64,000 nucleotides of DNA from Cellvibrionaceae bacterium (GTDB taxonomy: Bacteria > Pseudomonadota > Gammaproteobacteria > Pseudomonadales > Cellvibrionaceae), in the NCBI GenBank assembly GCA_021151825.1, contig JAGKWQ010000005.1, positions 496,001 through 560,000 of the forward strand, written 5' to 3'. The notes under the pieces are model-generated. The model worked only from the letters and a program-made list of their open reading frames with translations. It searched no databases and was not told where the DNA came from. This document shows, piece by piece, positions 26,232-34,737 of the stretch (position 1 is its first letter; each line of letters begins with the position of its first letter). The translations under genes and the position numbers were made by a program.

Positions 26232-26966
26232 TTAAATCCGCTGGTAATTTTTGATCACAAATTGCGGCACGAATCCGAGTTGGCGATAAAGCGGTTCACC
26301 CGCCGCCGAGGCTTGCAGGGTCAAAAACTTTCCGCCCATGGATTTGCCCAACCTAATCACATACTGCATTAACGTTCGCGCCAAACCTCGTCCGCGAAAT
26401 TCATCCGGCACACCAACCAAATGCACACCAATGATATCTCCGGTTTGGTAAACCAGCGCTGTAGCTGCTGCTTGCCCATCTTGTTTGAGCAATAACAATT
26501 TAACTTCTGGTAAATCGACAAGCGCCTGAATCGCCGCACTATCAATCCAGTAACCAAACGCCGCACTAGCCGTAGCAGTCCATGTTTCAACATCCGCTGC
26601 GGATTGCACCGAGACAATATCCAGTGCTGGCAATTCAGGTACGGATAATGATTGCAAATCCAGATACATCGCGAGTTGCGAAAATAAAATCTGGAAACAT
26701 TCGTCTTTTAAAAAAATTTCCAATTGTTTAGCGGACGCACCCGCACCTTCCCATACTGGCACTACAGCCGTTAATGGTAACTGATCCAAAACCGGGGCAA
26801 TGGCATTGATGTGTTTTATATCGGTGTTCCAATCAAACCAATAACGATTCGGCCAGGTACGCGATATCGTTAATTGTTCCACTGCAAATTCCGAATTATT
26901 TTCCACACCCATTTTTCGCCAGAGCGAAGTCAGGTTATCGATATTCAACTGATTTACGTCGTTCAT
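26232..26966 (-). CDS. GNAT-family N-acetyltransferase
   Basis: A 244-residue protein with a C-terminal GNAT domain (about 115-244): G-V-P-D-E-F-R-G-R-G-L-A-R-T-L-M is the acetyl-CoA-binding motif A (Q/R-x-x-G-x-G/A variant) and L-Q-A-S-A-A-G-E-P-L-Y-R-Q-L-G-F is motif B. The N-terminal half is not recognised and may be a degenerate second GNAT fold. ATG 26966 is used; a GTG at 26975 adds three residues. The substrate is unknown. The YdcZ-like transporter gene is 29 bases upstream on the same strand. Confidence 0.85.
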   Translation of the reverse strand: MNDVNQLNIDNLTSLWRKMGVENNSEFAVEQLTISRTWPNRYWFDWNTDIKHINAIAPVLDQLPLTAVVPVWEGAGASAKQLEIFLKDECFQILFSQLAMYLDLQSLSVPELPALDIVSVQSAADVETWTATASAAFGYWIDSAAIQALVDLPEVKLLLLKQDGQAAATALVYQTGDIIGVHLVGVPDEFRGRGLARTLMQYVIRLGKSMGGKFLTLQASAAGEPLYRQLGFVPQFVIKNYQRI

Positions 26967-26995
26967 AATTATCACTCACTGATCCAATATAAAAA

Positions 26996-27436
26996 TTAAG
27001 GGCGATTGATTAAAACGATACCCGCGATCATCGCCAGCACACCCATGCATTTCGAAACGTTAATGGGCTTGATCGGTAAATCAAACCAACCGAAATGGCT
27101 GACCAGCATTGCAATCAATAATTGTCCGGTCAGCGCAAAAGACATCATGGGGCCAACGCCCATACGCGGAATTAAAAAATAAAATGACGCAACACCAAAT
27201 GCGCTAATCGCACCGGAAAACCATAAATGCAGCGGCACAGCTTGCACATTAGCTAACGACGGTAGTTGGCGCGTTGTGATCGCAACCACTATCAACACAC
27301 AAGAGCAAGCCACAATAAAAGTTACAGCGGCGGAAAGGAGCGGGCTTTTTAATAACACACCCAACTGCGCATTCATTCCCGCTTGAATTCCAATGGCGGC
27401 GCCCGCGAGTAACGCCAACCATGAAAAATAATTCAT
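26996..27436 (-). CDS. YdcZ/DUF606-type DMT transporter
   Basis: A 146-residue five-helix membrane protein of the DUF606 (PF04657) branch of the drug/metabolite transporter superfamily: G-A-A-I-G-I-Q-A-G-M-N-A-Q-L-G near the start and A-L-T-G-Q-L-L-I-A-M-L-V-S-H-F-G-W-F late, both typical. Members work as half-size or paired transporters; the substrate is unknown. Its ATG overlaps the nitroreductase stop (27433-27436), so the two are coupled. Confidence 0.87.
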   Translation of the reverse strand: MNYFSWLALLAGAAIGIQAGMNAQLGVLLKSPLLSAAVTFIVACSCVLIVVAITTRQLPSLANVQAVPLHLWFSGAISAFGVASFYFLIPRMGVGPMMSFALTGQLLIAMLVSHFGWFDLPIKPINVSKCMGVLAMIAGIVLINRP

Positions 27437-28059
27437 AGCAGTGTCACCATGTCATGTTCATCAAAACGCACTTTCTTTTCGCGCGCACTCGCGTCCTGTG
27501 GATGGCGAATACCTATTGGACATACCGCCGTTGCAGTGAGGTTTTTTTCGCGCAAACCCAACACGCGGTCATAACCGTCAAACTCAATACCGGTCATCGG
27601 GCAAGTATCAATTTTCAGTAATGCCGCACAGGTCAGGAAATTTCCCAGCGCGATATACGCCTGTTGGTGCGCCCATTGCTGCCGCTGTGATTGGTCCATC
27701 ACCGCCAACGCTGCCTTGTAATGTTCATCCATATTTTTTAACTGCGACGTTTCAACACCGCGCGTTTGTGAAAATTGTTTGACGTAACGATTGACGGTGG
27801 CATCACCAATGTTGGTGTGTGCGGCAAATACAATCAGGTGTGAACACTGCGTAACCTTGTCTTGCCCGAGTGAAAACTCAAGTAATTGTTGTTTGAGCTG
27901 TGGCGATTGGATAACCAGTAAATGATAGGGCTGCAAACCATAAGACGATGGGCTCAGCCGTGTTGCATCCAGCAATTGCTGTAATTGTGCCGGCGCAATA
28001 ACCTCGGTAGAAAATTCGCGAACCGCGTAACGCCAGTTCAGTGCATCAATAACATTCAT
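27433..28059 (-). CDS. NAD(P)H nitroreductase/NfsB-like flavoprotein
   Basis: A 208-residue FMN-dependent oxidoreductase. R-Y-A-V-R-E-F is the N-terminal FMN-phosphate motif, R-L-S-P-S-S-Y-G-L-Q-P is the second, and G-L-R-E-K-N-L-T-A-T-A-V-C-P-I-G-I-R carries the closing FMN contacts. ATG 28059 is chosen; the frame stays open to 28113 but lacks homology. It starts the unit nitroreductase-YdcZ-GNAT. The Crp/Fnr-type regulator gene lies directly upstream on the same strand and is a good candidate for its control. Confidence 0.9.
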   Translation of the reverse strand: MNVIDALNWRYAVREFSTEVIAPAQLQQLLDATRLSPSSYGLQPYHLLVIQSPQLKQQLLEFSLGQDKVTQCSHLIVFAAHTNIGDATVNRYVKQFSQTRGVETSQLKNMDEHYKAALAVMDQSQRQQWAHQQAYIALGNFLTCAALLKIDTCPMTGIEFDGYDRVLGLREKNLTATAVCPIGIRHPQDASAREKKVRFDEHDMVTLL

Positions 28060-28176
28060 AGTATTCACTCTCTCTGTTTGACCAATGACGCCAGCATAGA
28101 GAGCGGTTAACACGAATTCATTTACATAGGTTGATAAAAGAGAAGATTGATAGCTTGAGATTGGGTGATTGAAGAA

Positions 28177-28767
28177 TCAGAGTTTCTTGCGGATGCGGCT
28201 AAGCTGGGTCGGCGTAATTCCCAAATGCGACGCGATATGGTGTTGCGGCAAGCGCTCAACCAGAAATGGATAATCCGCAATAAATTGCAGGTAGCGTTGG
28301 GTGGCATCTTCCTGGACGATGGCAACTTCGCGCGCGTCCTTGGCGAGTAACCAGTTGCGTTCCAGATAATAAATCTGGAAGAGTTTTAAATCTTCGCGCG
28401 CATGCAGCAACGAGCGATAAGCGGGAAAATCGATTTCAATAATCTGCGCCGGCTCCAACGCCACAAGCGCAAATTGTGAAGGCTCATGGCGCAGTAACGC
28501 GGTCATGGAACCGGGGAATGTGCCTTCGTAGAAAAAGTTTTTATTGTATTCGTTGCCGTTTTCGTCGGTGATAAACGTTCTGAACAAACCCGAATACACA
28601 AACGCAAACGACGGTGGAATTTCACCCAGTGCATACAACACCTGATGCTTTTTTAATTCGCGGTATTTACCGATATCCATAAACGCCGCCCAGGTTTCTG
28701 CACCGATGGGTGAATAGGAATCCATAGTTTTTTTCAGGGCGTTAAATGCTTCAATTGCAGTGTTCAT
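28177..28767 (-). CDS. Crp/Fnr-family transcriptional regulator
   Basis: A 196-residue cyclic-nucleotide-binding-like regulator. Residues about 25-120 form the cNMP jelly roll (L-K-K-H-Q-V-L-Y-A-L-G-E-I, then V-Y-S-G-L-F-R), and the C-terminal helix-turn-helix includes L-P-Q-H-H-I-A-S-H-L-G-I-T-P-T-Q-L-S-R-I-R-K. No FNR-type cysteine cluster is present, so it is not the oxygen sensor itself. AGGA lies 10 bases before the ATG. This branch resembles the YeiL/Bacteroidetes-like Crp regulators linked with reductases and stress genes. It is followed by the nitroreductase unit. Confidence 0.88.
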   Translation of the reverse strand: MNTAIEAFNALKKTMDSYSPIGAETWAAFMDIGKYRELKKHQVLYALGEIPPSFAFVYSGLFRTFITDENGNEYNKNFFYEGTFPGSMTALLRHEPSQFALVALEPAQIIEIDFPAYRSLLHAREDLKLFQIYYLERNWLLAKDAREVAIVQEDATQRYLQFIADYPFLVERLPQHHIASHLGITPTQLSRIRKKL

Positions 28768-28845
28768 GCAAAATCCTGCTCTCTTAATGCAACGGCACTG
28801 ATTGTAGGCAATAGGTTAACAATCCTCCACGGTTTTTTGCGCAAT

Positions 28846-28878
28846 AAAAAAGCCCCGGTGTTATGCACCGGGGCTTTT
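28846..28878. terminator. Bidirectional intrinsic terminator
   Basis: AAAAGCCCCGGTG (28848-28860), TTATG loop, CACCGGGGCTTTT (28866-28878). It ends the pectate lyase transcript on the minus strand. Confidence 0.93.
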
Positions 28879-28930
28879 CCTGACGCGAGTTTCTCAACGG
28901 GGTTTTAGTTTACTGGCTTGTCAGAATCTC

Positions 28931-31072
28931 TTAACGATTCTGGCAAGACGATTTGCCTAAACCGAGAACGTAATACTTATCCGCCGCAAGCGGTGAGTTA
29001 TAAGGAATCTGGCCGTATTTTCCGGCGGTTGCGTTCACATAATCCACCAGATCCTGCCCCGCTGCAAAGCGCCAGTTATTGATAGTCGCTTGTGAAGCAG
29101 CCGTGTAATTGCTAGCGAGATTAGCAACGGTGCCGTTGGTTGCAGTCAGTGTTGTTTTGGTAGTGGCCGTCAAGTTACATGCGCTATCGCCAAACCAGAG
29201 GAAGTTGCGATCATTGCGGAATGAACCATCGCTAATATCTTTAAACAAATTGCTGCTGATTTCTGCGAGCGATGCTTCAACGGTACTTTTTTCCTGATGC
29301 GCTACATTTACCACAAACACGCTATCTTCCATCAACGCACTTGCGCCTACACGCAAACTTAAAATCTGGTTGCGATAATTCATAAACACGTTATTGAACA
29401 TATGGGTTTTGCCATGGCGCAACAGCGGTACGCGGCGCAGGGTATTGCCCAATAATTTATAACTGTCATCCGTAGTGATAAACGCGTTGTTATGCATAGT
29501 GGTAGTGATTTGTTTATCAATGGTGTGACTGTCGCTGGAGCCATGCAACACGGCGCGTTTCACATTGATCAAACGGTTGAACGACATAGTTACATTGTAA
29601 GCGCCGACTTTCACATCAAACGCAGAGTCACCGGTGGTATCAAAATTATTTTTGTGAATCCAGATATCGTGCGATGCGCCGGTGGAGCGAATCATATCCG
29701 GATCGCAATAATGATCTTCGGTGTGGCCCGCGCCTTTGAAATTCAAATGCGTAAGGATCACGCTGTTAGCGGTTTGGGTTGGTGTACCGGTTTGGTCTTT
29801 ACCAATCGCAAAACCGCTGAACAGGAAGTAGGCCTCGCTGCCGCGACCGTCGATGGTTTTATTGGAACCGATGACCGGATTGCGAATCGGGTTGTTGGAT
29901 TTATTCATCGCCGTGTTAAAAAATTGTGTTACGCAATTAGCACTGCTCACGCCATTTTTTGCACACCATTGCGTGTAATTCACGCATTCTGCTTCGGTTG
30001 CACCGAGAATCGATTGCACCGTTGCATTGCTACAACCCAAACGGTACATACCAATTTCGTGTGGCTGTGCGAATTGAATTTTATCAAACACAATCCAGTT
30101 GTGTGCTTCGCCGGTAATTGCGGTAAGAATTTGCTGCTCAACCGAAGTGCTGGAATTTTTGGTGATGATGGTAAGTTTGCTATTGCCGTTCGGATCAAAA
30201 CCGCCGAGCGCTTTTTCTCCGTAGCCAACCGGCTTGCCCAGGGTTTTGGACAAACAGCTCACAATTTCCTGATCGGTTTTCAATGAGGTATCGCGCCAGT
30301 TAACCGATGGATTGGTTGCAATGCGAATACAATCGGCACTGATGCTGCCGTTATCGGAAATCGAAGAAGTGCTGCTACTGGATTTGCTCGACACGACACT
30401 CGAACTCGCCAGCGAACTGCTAACCACAATTGCACTGCTCGCCACTGACGATTTACTGCTGGTTGCCGGAGTACTTGAGGCAACGGATGATTTACTGCTA
30501 CTCACAACAGCGGAAGATTTACTGCTGGACAACGACGATTTGGATGAGCTGGTCGCAGGTGTACTGGAAGAGGATTTGCTCGACGAAACCACAGTACCCG
30601 ATGCGTTATACACTTCGAATTCAGCAATACCGGGTGCGCTAGTCGCATTCACAATTAAATTAATTTTTTTGGCAGAACGCGGGCCAACATTAATGACTTT
30701 TTCCGCGCCTATGCCGGTACCACTCGCATACACAGTGCCGCTGTCGTTATCGACCAATTGCCAGTTAGTAATTTTGCTACCGCTTTCGCGCAGGATCACG
30801 GTATTAAAACTCACCGCACTGCCCCACTTTACTGACACGCGTTGGTTGCTGGTACCGCTTGCTGTGGACACCGTTGCAGTGCTGCCATCGCGCACGAGTT
30901 TGGTGTTATCAAAACCGGAGCCATCTGCACCGGCGCCGGGGCCAGTCACAGCCAGATTGGAACCTAAGGTTTGGGCTTGAACTGCGCCGGCAAAAAAGCT
31001 GAGTGCTGACGTTAACGCGAAACTGAGCACAGCACATTGGCCAGCCCTTTTGGAAAAGGATTTGGTTTTCAT
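28931..31072 (-). CDS. Secreted PL1 pectate lyase with discoidin-like domain and poly-Ser linker
   Basis: A 713-residue extracellular enzyme that should cleave polygalacturonate by beta-elimination. Signal peptide (1-33, ending A-V-Q-A-Q); a discoidin/F5-8C-like binding domain (about 35-160, V-S-V-K-W-G, W-Q-L-V-D-N); an 85-residue Ser-rich linker (about 163-247); and a PL1-type beta-helix (about 250-700). Catalytic landmarks are N-K-T-I-D-G-R-G, H-Y-C-D-P-D-M-I-R (calcium ligands), D-S-A-F-D-V-K-x-G-A and R-V-P-L-L-R-H-G, the R-x-P-x-x-R motif with the catalytic Arg. The linker style is typical of Cellvibrio/Saccharophagus enzymes. A palindrome at 31129-31143 may regulate it. Confidence 0.92.
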   Translation of the reverse strand: MKTKSFSKRAGQCAVLSFALTSALSFFAGAVQAQTLGSNLAVTGPGAGADGSGFDNTKLVRDGSTATVSTASGTSNQRVSVKWGSAVSFNTVILRESGSKITNWQLVDNDSGTVYASGTGIGAEKVINVGPRSAKKINLIVNATSAPGIAEFEVYNASGTVVSSSKSSSSTPATSSSKSSLSSSKSSAVVSSSKSSVASSTPATSSKSSVASSAIVVSSSLASSSVVSSKSSSSTSSISDNGSISADCIRIATNPSVNWRDTSLKTDQEIVSCLSKTLGKPVGYGEKALGGFDPNGNSKLTIITKNSSTSVEQQILTAITGEAHNWIVFDKIQFAQPHEIGMYRLGCSNATVQSILGATEAECVNYTQWCAKNGVSSANCVTQFFNTAMNKSNNPIRNPVIGSNKTIDGRGSEAYFLFSGFAIGKDQTGTPTQTANSVILTHLNFKGAGHTEDHYCDPDMIRSTGASHDIWIHKNNFDTTGDSAFDVKVGAYNVTMSFNRLINVKRAVLHGSSDSHTIDKQITTTMHNNAFITTDDSYKLLGNTLRRVPLLRHGKTHMFNNVFMNYRNQILSLRVGASALMEDSVFVVNVAHQEKSTVEASLAEISSNLFKDISDGSFRNDRNFLWFGDSACNLTATTKTTLTATNGTVANLASNYTAASQATINNWRFAAGQDLVDYVNATAGKYGQIPYNSPLAADKYYVLGLGKSSCQNR

Positions 31073-31480
31073 GTTGATTACCTTGTTGTAGCAATATCGT
31101 TGTTATTCGGATTGTTGTTCTTCAAATCGTTGCGATGCGCAACATAATTCCCGCTAGCAAAGCAGCAGGGATAAAGACCGAAAACACCGATACGCCGCAA
31201 GGCGCAATGGCTGCTGGGCTACAACGCAGCACTATTTGGGAAATCGTATGGATGGACAACTAAAAACACATCCCGAAGACCGGCTTTATTGTTGTTGGTG
31301 CCGGGCTCCGAAGGGAATTAGTGGAAATTCCCGAGGCAGTCATAGTGCACGCCGGCCGAAAAATCGTCAAGTTGGGAAAATTGCCAAATCGCCAATTTTT
31401 TGTGATAAACAATCTAATTATGGCGATAAAAACGGTTATAAATTTTTACTTATAAACCTGTAACCGTAATCATTTTTCAA
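31073..31480. other. 408-base stretch without a recognised gene
   Basis: Holds the pectate lyase promoter side (minus strand), a hairpin with GCAA tetraloop (CGCC-GCAA-GGCG near 31190-31203), an inverted repeat GGGAATT/AATTCCC near 31313-31332, and a plus-strand frame from ATG 31207 that is interrupted by TAA at 31261 and then open for 63 codons to TAA 31453. No family is recognised in that frame. The last 90 bases are AT-rich and sit at the tyrS 3' end. Confidence 0.4.
31129..31143. promoter_or_regulatory. Palindrome upstream of the pectate lyase gene
   Basis: GTTGCG-ATG-CGCAAC, a perfect 6-bp inverted repeat with 3-base spacer, 57 bases before the lyase ATG. It has the form of a LacI/GntR-type operator; no regulator is identified. 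Confidence 0.35.
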
Positions 31481-32737
31481 TTACGCTGATTGAGTGAGAA
31501 GGCAAAAACTCCTGGCACCGCGCTGCAAAACCCAGAAACGATCAAACAATGCGAAGTGTTGCAGTAACGCGCCGTCGCCCGCCGGTTCGCCATTAATACG
31601 CACAGCGCCCGATGCCAATAATTCCCTTGCCCTGTTGTTGGAGGTTGCCAGGCCGCTCTTCACCAACGCGGCCGCTATGGTGTCTGCACGATTAACCCCG
31701 AACGCTGGCAAACCATCCAACTCCAATTGTTGCAGTTCCGGTAGCGATAACTGGTCTGCACGTCCGCAAAATAACGCTGCAGTAATTCGCTGTGCCGCAG
31801 CCAGCCCCGCGTCACCATGAACAAAGCGCGTAACTGCTTCCGCCAGGATGCGCTGCGCCGATGGTTTACCCTGTGCGGTTTTATCCTGTTCAATCAGCGC
31901 CGCAATTTCAGCGCAGGATAAAAAAGTGTAGTAACCCAGCAAGCGCTGCACATCGGCATCATCCGTATTTAACCAGAACTGATAGAAGCGATAGGGCGAG
32001 GTTTTTTTCGCATCCAGCCAAATAGTATCCGTTTCGGTTTTACCGAACTTGGTTCCATCGGCTTTGGTGATTAATGGCAAGGTCATCCCATCCACTTTGG
32101 CATTATTTAATCGCCGCGTTAAATCGATACCACTGACAATATTGCCCCACTGGTCATTGCCGCCAATTTGCAGCGTGCAACCGAATTGTTTATTCAAGAT
32201 CGCAAAATCGTACGACTGCAATAATGAGTAACTGAATTCGGTAAAGGAAATTCCCTGATCGGGACGTTCCAAACGCAATTTCACCGCATCGCGGCGAATC
32301 ATCGCGTTCACTGAAAAATGTTTTCCGACAGTGCGAAAAAAATCGATCAGATTTAACGACCCCAACCAATCGCTGTTATTAACAACGGTTAAGGGTTTGC
32401 GCAAATGGGGATCCATGAGTTGGCGAATTTGTTCGCTGAGTTGATTCGCCCACTGCGTTACTGTATCGCCAGTATTTAAGAGGCGTTCCTGCGCTTTAAA
32501 ACTGGGGTCGCCGATCATGCCCGTCGCACCGCCCACGAGCGCAATAACGTCATGGTTCGCATCGCTAAAACGCTTCAACATTAACAGCGGGACCAAATGG
32601 CCAATATGCAAACTGCCAGCAGTGGGATCAAAACCGCAATAGGCTTTTTGAACTTGTGCGAATAATGCCGGCGCATTCAGGCTGGATAGTTGCGCAATTA
32701 GTCCGCGCTGTTCAAGTTCAGTAAACAAGCTGCTCAT
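31481..32737 (-). CDS. tyrS: Tyrosyl-tRNA synthetase
   Basis: A 418-residue class I synthetase that attaches tyrosine to its tRNA. Y-C-G-F-D-P-T-A-G-S-L-H-I-G-H holds the HIGH motif, G-N-D-Q-W-G-N the tyrosine pocket, and K-F-G-K-T the KMSKS loop; the C-terminal S4-like RNA-binding domain begins near S-N-N-R-A-R-E-L-L-A-S-G-A-V-R-I. Start ATG 32737 follows GGGGGA at good distance; the open frame to 32794 is not homologous. It is the E. coli-like TyrRS. It stands apart from the usual rRNA or anmK neighbours. Confidence 0.96.
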   Translation of the reverse strand: MSSLFTELEQRGLIAQLSSLNAPALFAQVQKAYCGFDPTAGSLHIGHLVPLLMLKRFSDANHDVIALVGGATGMIGDPSFKAQERLLNTGDTVTQWANQLSEQIRQLMDPHLRKPLTVVNNSDWLGSLNLIDFFRTVGKHFSVNAMIRRDAVKLRLERPDQGISFTEFSYSLLQSYDFAILNKQFGCTLQIGGNDQWGNIVSGIDLTRRLNNAKVDGMTLPLITKADGTKFGKTETDTIWLDAKKTSPYRFYQFWLNTDDADVQRLLGYYTFLSCAEIAALIEQDKTAQGKPSAQRILAEAVTRFVHGDAGLAAAQRITAALFCGRADQLSLPELQQLELDGLPAFGVNRADTIAAALVKSGLATSNNRARELLASGAVRINGEPAGDGALLQHFALFDRFWVLQRGARSFCLLTQSA

Positions 32738-32851
32738 AATTCCCCCGAAGTCATTTATTGCGCAGCTTAGGGGAGAACTTACTAACAGCGGCATATCCCT
32801 AAAGGGATAGTTTAGTGAAATGATAAAATAGCGTAGTGAAATGACGAAAAG

Positions 32852-33631
32852 TTAGCTGGCCAATAAATGGGTTAAAAATAATTGGAACAACTCACTCAAT
32901 GACGCGATATGTAATTTTGCATAGATTTTTTTGCGATGATTTTTAACCGTACCCACGGTAATGCCGATGCTGGTAGCGATTTCTTGCGAATCAAAGCCCT
33001 GGATTAATAACAGGGTAATTTCCTGTTCGCGCGCGCTTAAACTGCCTTCACCAAAACTGGCCAGCGCCGCCGCTAATGCGGTTTGCAATCCGGTTTTATT
33101 GGCGGCGCTGTGAGAAAGCGCGAACCCATCTTGCGCCCAGTGTTGCTGGAACAGCGCAACTAATAAAGGTTGCAGTTGTGTCAATTTGGAATGCACCGCC
33201 TGATAACGCGCATTATCTTCGTCGAGATAACCAAAAAATACGAACACCCAACGCTGTTCGTCCAAGCGAATAAACAAACACAACTCGTCGTACATTGCTG
33301 TTTGAGTGGTGAATGTTTGCTGGTACTGGCGTAACACATGCGCATCGTCGATGACATCTTGTAAACGTAATACGGCACTGGCTGTTCGTGTTTGCGCTGC
33401 GCGATAAAATGGATCATCAAGGTACGAACCGGTGAGATAACGCTGGAATAAAAATTCGCGTTTGGCTGCCAGTGAATCGTACAAATAAATAGGATGCTTG
33501 CCCGTGCGACAACCGAGCATCAACAAATGATCAAAGTAAATTTGTTGATGCAGGTAATTGGCCACCTGCAAACCAAAATCCGGTTTGCGAATTGCAGCAA
33601 TCGCATCGGCGAGTTTATTGATAGCCTCCAC
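32852..33631 (-). CDS. LuxR-type transcriptional regulator
   Basis: A 259-residue regulator with a C-terminal LuxR/GerE helix-turn-helix: L-S-A-R-E-Q-E-I-T-L-L-L-I-Q-G, then I-A-T-S-I-G-I-T-V-G-T-V-K-N-H-R-K-K-I-Y-A-K-L split over the recognition helix. The N-terminal 190 residues match no sensor domain by eye; they may be GAF/autoinducer-like. I take GTG 33631, behind GGAG, directly after the VOC gene stop; a GTG at 33655 inside that gene would add eight residues. It forms an overlapping minus-strand cluster with the VOC and UDG-like genes. Confidence 0.85.
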   Translation of the reverse strand: MEAINKLADAIAAIRKPDFGLQVANYLHQQIYFDHLLMLGCRTGKHPIYLYDSLAAKREFLFQRYLTGSYLDDPFYRAAQTRTASAVLRLQDVIDDAHVLRQYQQTFTTQTAMYDELCLFIRLDEQRWVFVFFGYLDEDNARYQAVHSKLTQLQPLLVALFQQHWAQDGFALSHSAANKTGLQTALAAALASFGEGSLSAREQEITLLLIQGFDSQEIATSIGITVGTVKNHRKKIYAKLHIASLSELFQLFLTHLLAS

Positions 33632-33636
33632 TCGCG

Positions 33637-33993
33637 TTAACTCCGCTCCGACCACACCGCAAATTCATTGCCACTGGGCTCGGTAAAGTGAAAGCGGAAA
33701 CCCCCGGGAAATTCAAATAGCGGGCGAACAATTGCACCTTTGTTTTCGATAACTTTCTGCTGGGTGGCCTGAATGTTTTCACTGTAAAAAACCAGCAACG
33801 CACCTCCGGACTCAGCTTTGTTGCTCAAATCAGCTTTATAAAACCCGCCATCCAACCCCTGCTTGGAGAAAGCCGTATATTCAGGGCCATAATCTACAAA
33901 CTCCCAAGCAAACACCGCTGAGAAAAATGTTTTAGTGGCTTGCAAATCATGCGCAGCAAATTCTACGTAATTGAGTTTTTCATGGATGTTCAT
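33637..33993 (-). CDS. VOC-family (glyoxalase/bleomycin resistance fold) protein
   Basis: A 118-residue single-module VOC protein: Y-V-E-F-A-A-H-D-L at the first strand, W-E-F-V-D-Y-G-P-E, L-V-F-Y-S-E-N-I and F-P-G-G-F-R-F-H-F-T-E-P-S-G-N-E-F-A-V-W at the end, where His and Glu of the metal-site pattern are kept. AGGAG lies eight bases before the ATG. The family includes lyases, dioxygenases and antibiotic-binding proteins, so no reaction can be given. Its start lies within the UDG-like gene by 14 bases. Confidence 0.88.
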   Translation of the reverse strand: MNIHEKLNYVEFAAHDLQATKTFFSAVFAWEFVDYGPEYTAFSKQGLDGGFYKADLSNKAESGGALLVFYSENIQATQQKVIENKGAIVRPLFEFPGGFRFHFTEPSGNEFAVWSERS

Positions 33994-34660
33994 TGGAAAC
34001 TCCTATTGGTTTTTTGCGGTTAAAATCGCACATAGAACGCCAATCCGATTCTACCTGTTCATAGCCACGCCCGATTTGGCCCAGCGTTCCAGTGTGAGCC
34101 TGGCAAAATATTTTACTTTTCCCGATGGCGAACACCGATTCAATAGCAATACCTATTGTTGGACAAGATAGTAACCCAACTGATTTACGCAATGCGTTAA
34201 ATGTTTTTAAACCAAGGCATACGACAATATCCGGTTGTACTATTTCTATTTGTGGAATACCAAATTGCTGCGCAGCCCATATCATGTCTTTGAATGGAAT
34301 AGTCGCACTCAGATTGCCATATTTGATTAACGGAAACAGGTTTGTTGCATAGGTATCGGAAAGCGAAAGATTTAAATGATGTGCAAGTAATTCTTTAAGG
34401 CGTTTGTTGGTTGGAAGTGAAGGAAGATGCCCCAGATCAATAGCATCCTGAATAATTGGCCCGGATAACTTATCAACACCAAGCCAGTCTTGCAGCATGA
34501 TCATTATCGATGCATTAACTTTACCGGCAGACTTTGTATAGGGAGAAACAAAATTACATTCATAAATTCCATTATGGAAATCCCCGATATTTTTATAACC
34601 TTCCCTTATTGTTTTTTGCCTTTTCCTGGCCAGGTTTTGTAATTGATCAAGTTTATCCAT
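33980..34660 (-). CDS. Uracil-DNA glycosylase superfamily-like protein
   Basis: A 226-residue protein with features of the UDG superfamily: A-T-N-L-F-P-L-I-K-Y-G in the place of the active-site loop, I-V-V-C-L-G-L-K-T-F-N-A-L in the central strand and A-H-T-G-T-L in place of the DNA-intercalation loop H-P-S/T-x. The match is by eye and distant, and activity on uracil is not assured. Base composition looks AT-richer than its neighbours. It heads the cluster UDG-like, VOC, LuxR, all overlapping or abutting. Confidence 0.6.
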   Translation of the reverse strand: MDKLDQLQNLARKRQKTIREGYKNIGDFHNGIYECNFVSPYTKSAGKVNASIMIMLQDWLGVDKLSGPIIQDAIDLGHLPSLPTNKRLKELLAHHLNLSLSDTYATNLFPLIKYGNLSATIPFKDMIWAAQQFGIPQIEIVQPDIVVCLGLKTFNALRKSVGLLSCPTIGIAIESVFAIGKSKIFCQAHTGTLGQIGRGYEQVESDWRSMCDFNRKKPIGVSNEHP

Positions 34661-34737
34661 AACAGTTAGACGAGTGTGTTTTTGTTAGTTGGGAAATTAA
34701 ATTGCAGGTGTATCAAAATGTGAATCCGGACTTATTC

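Noticed and set aside
28177..28767. FNR/Anr oxygen sensor
   Set aside because: It lacks the N-terminal cysteine cluster needed for the iron-sulfur centre, so it is not assigned to the FNR-type sites in this window.
30312..30980. Plus-strand frame rich in Leu/Asp opposite the pectate lyase linker
   Set aside because: It is the complement of repeated serine codons in the linker; low complexity without a start signal.
31261..31400. Cobalamin- or c-di-GMP-riboswitch-like strings (AAGGGAA...GTG; GCAA...GGGCTA)
   Set aside because: Only fragments resemble the consensus, key parts are missing, and no gene follows on that strand.
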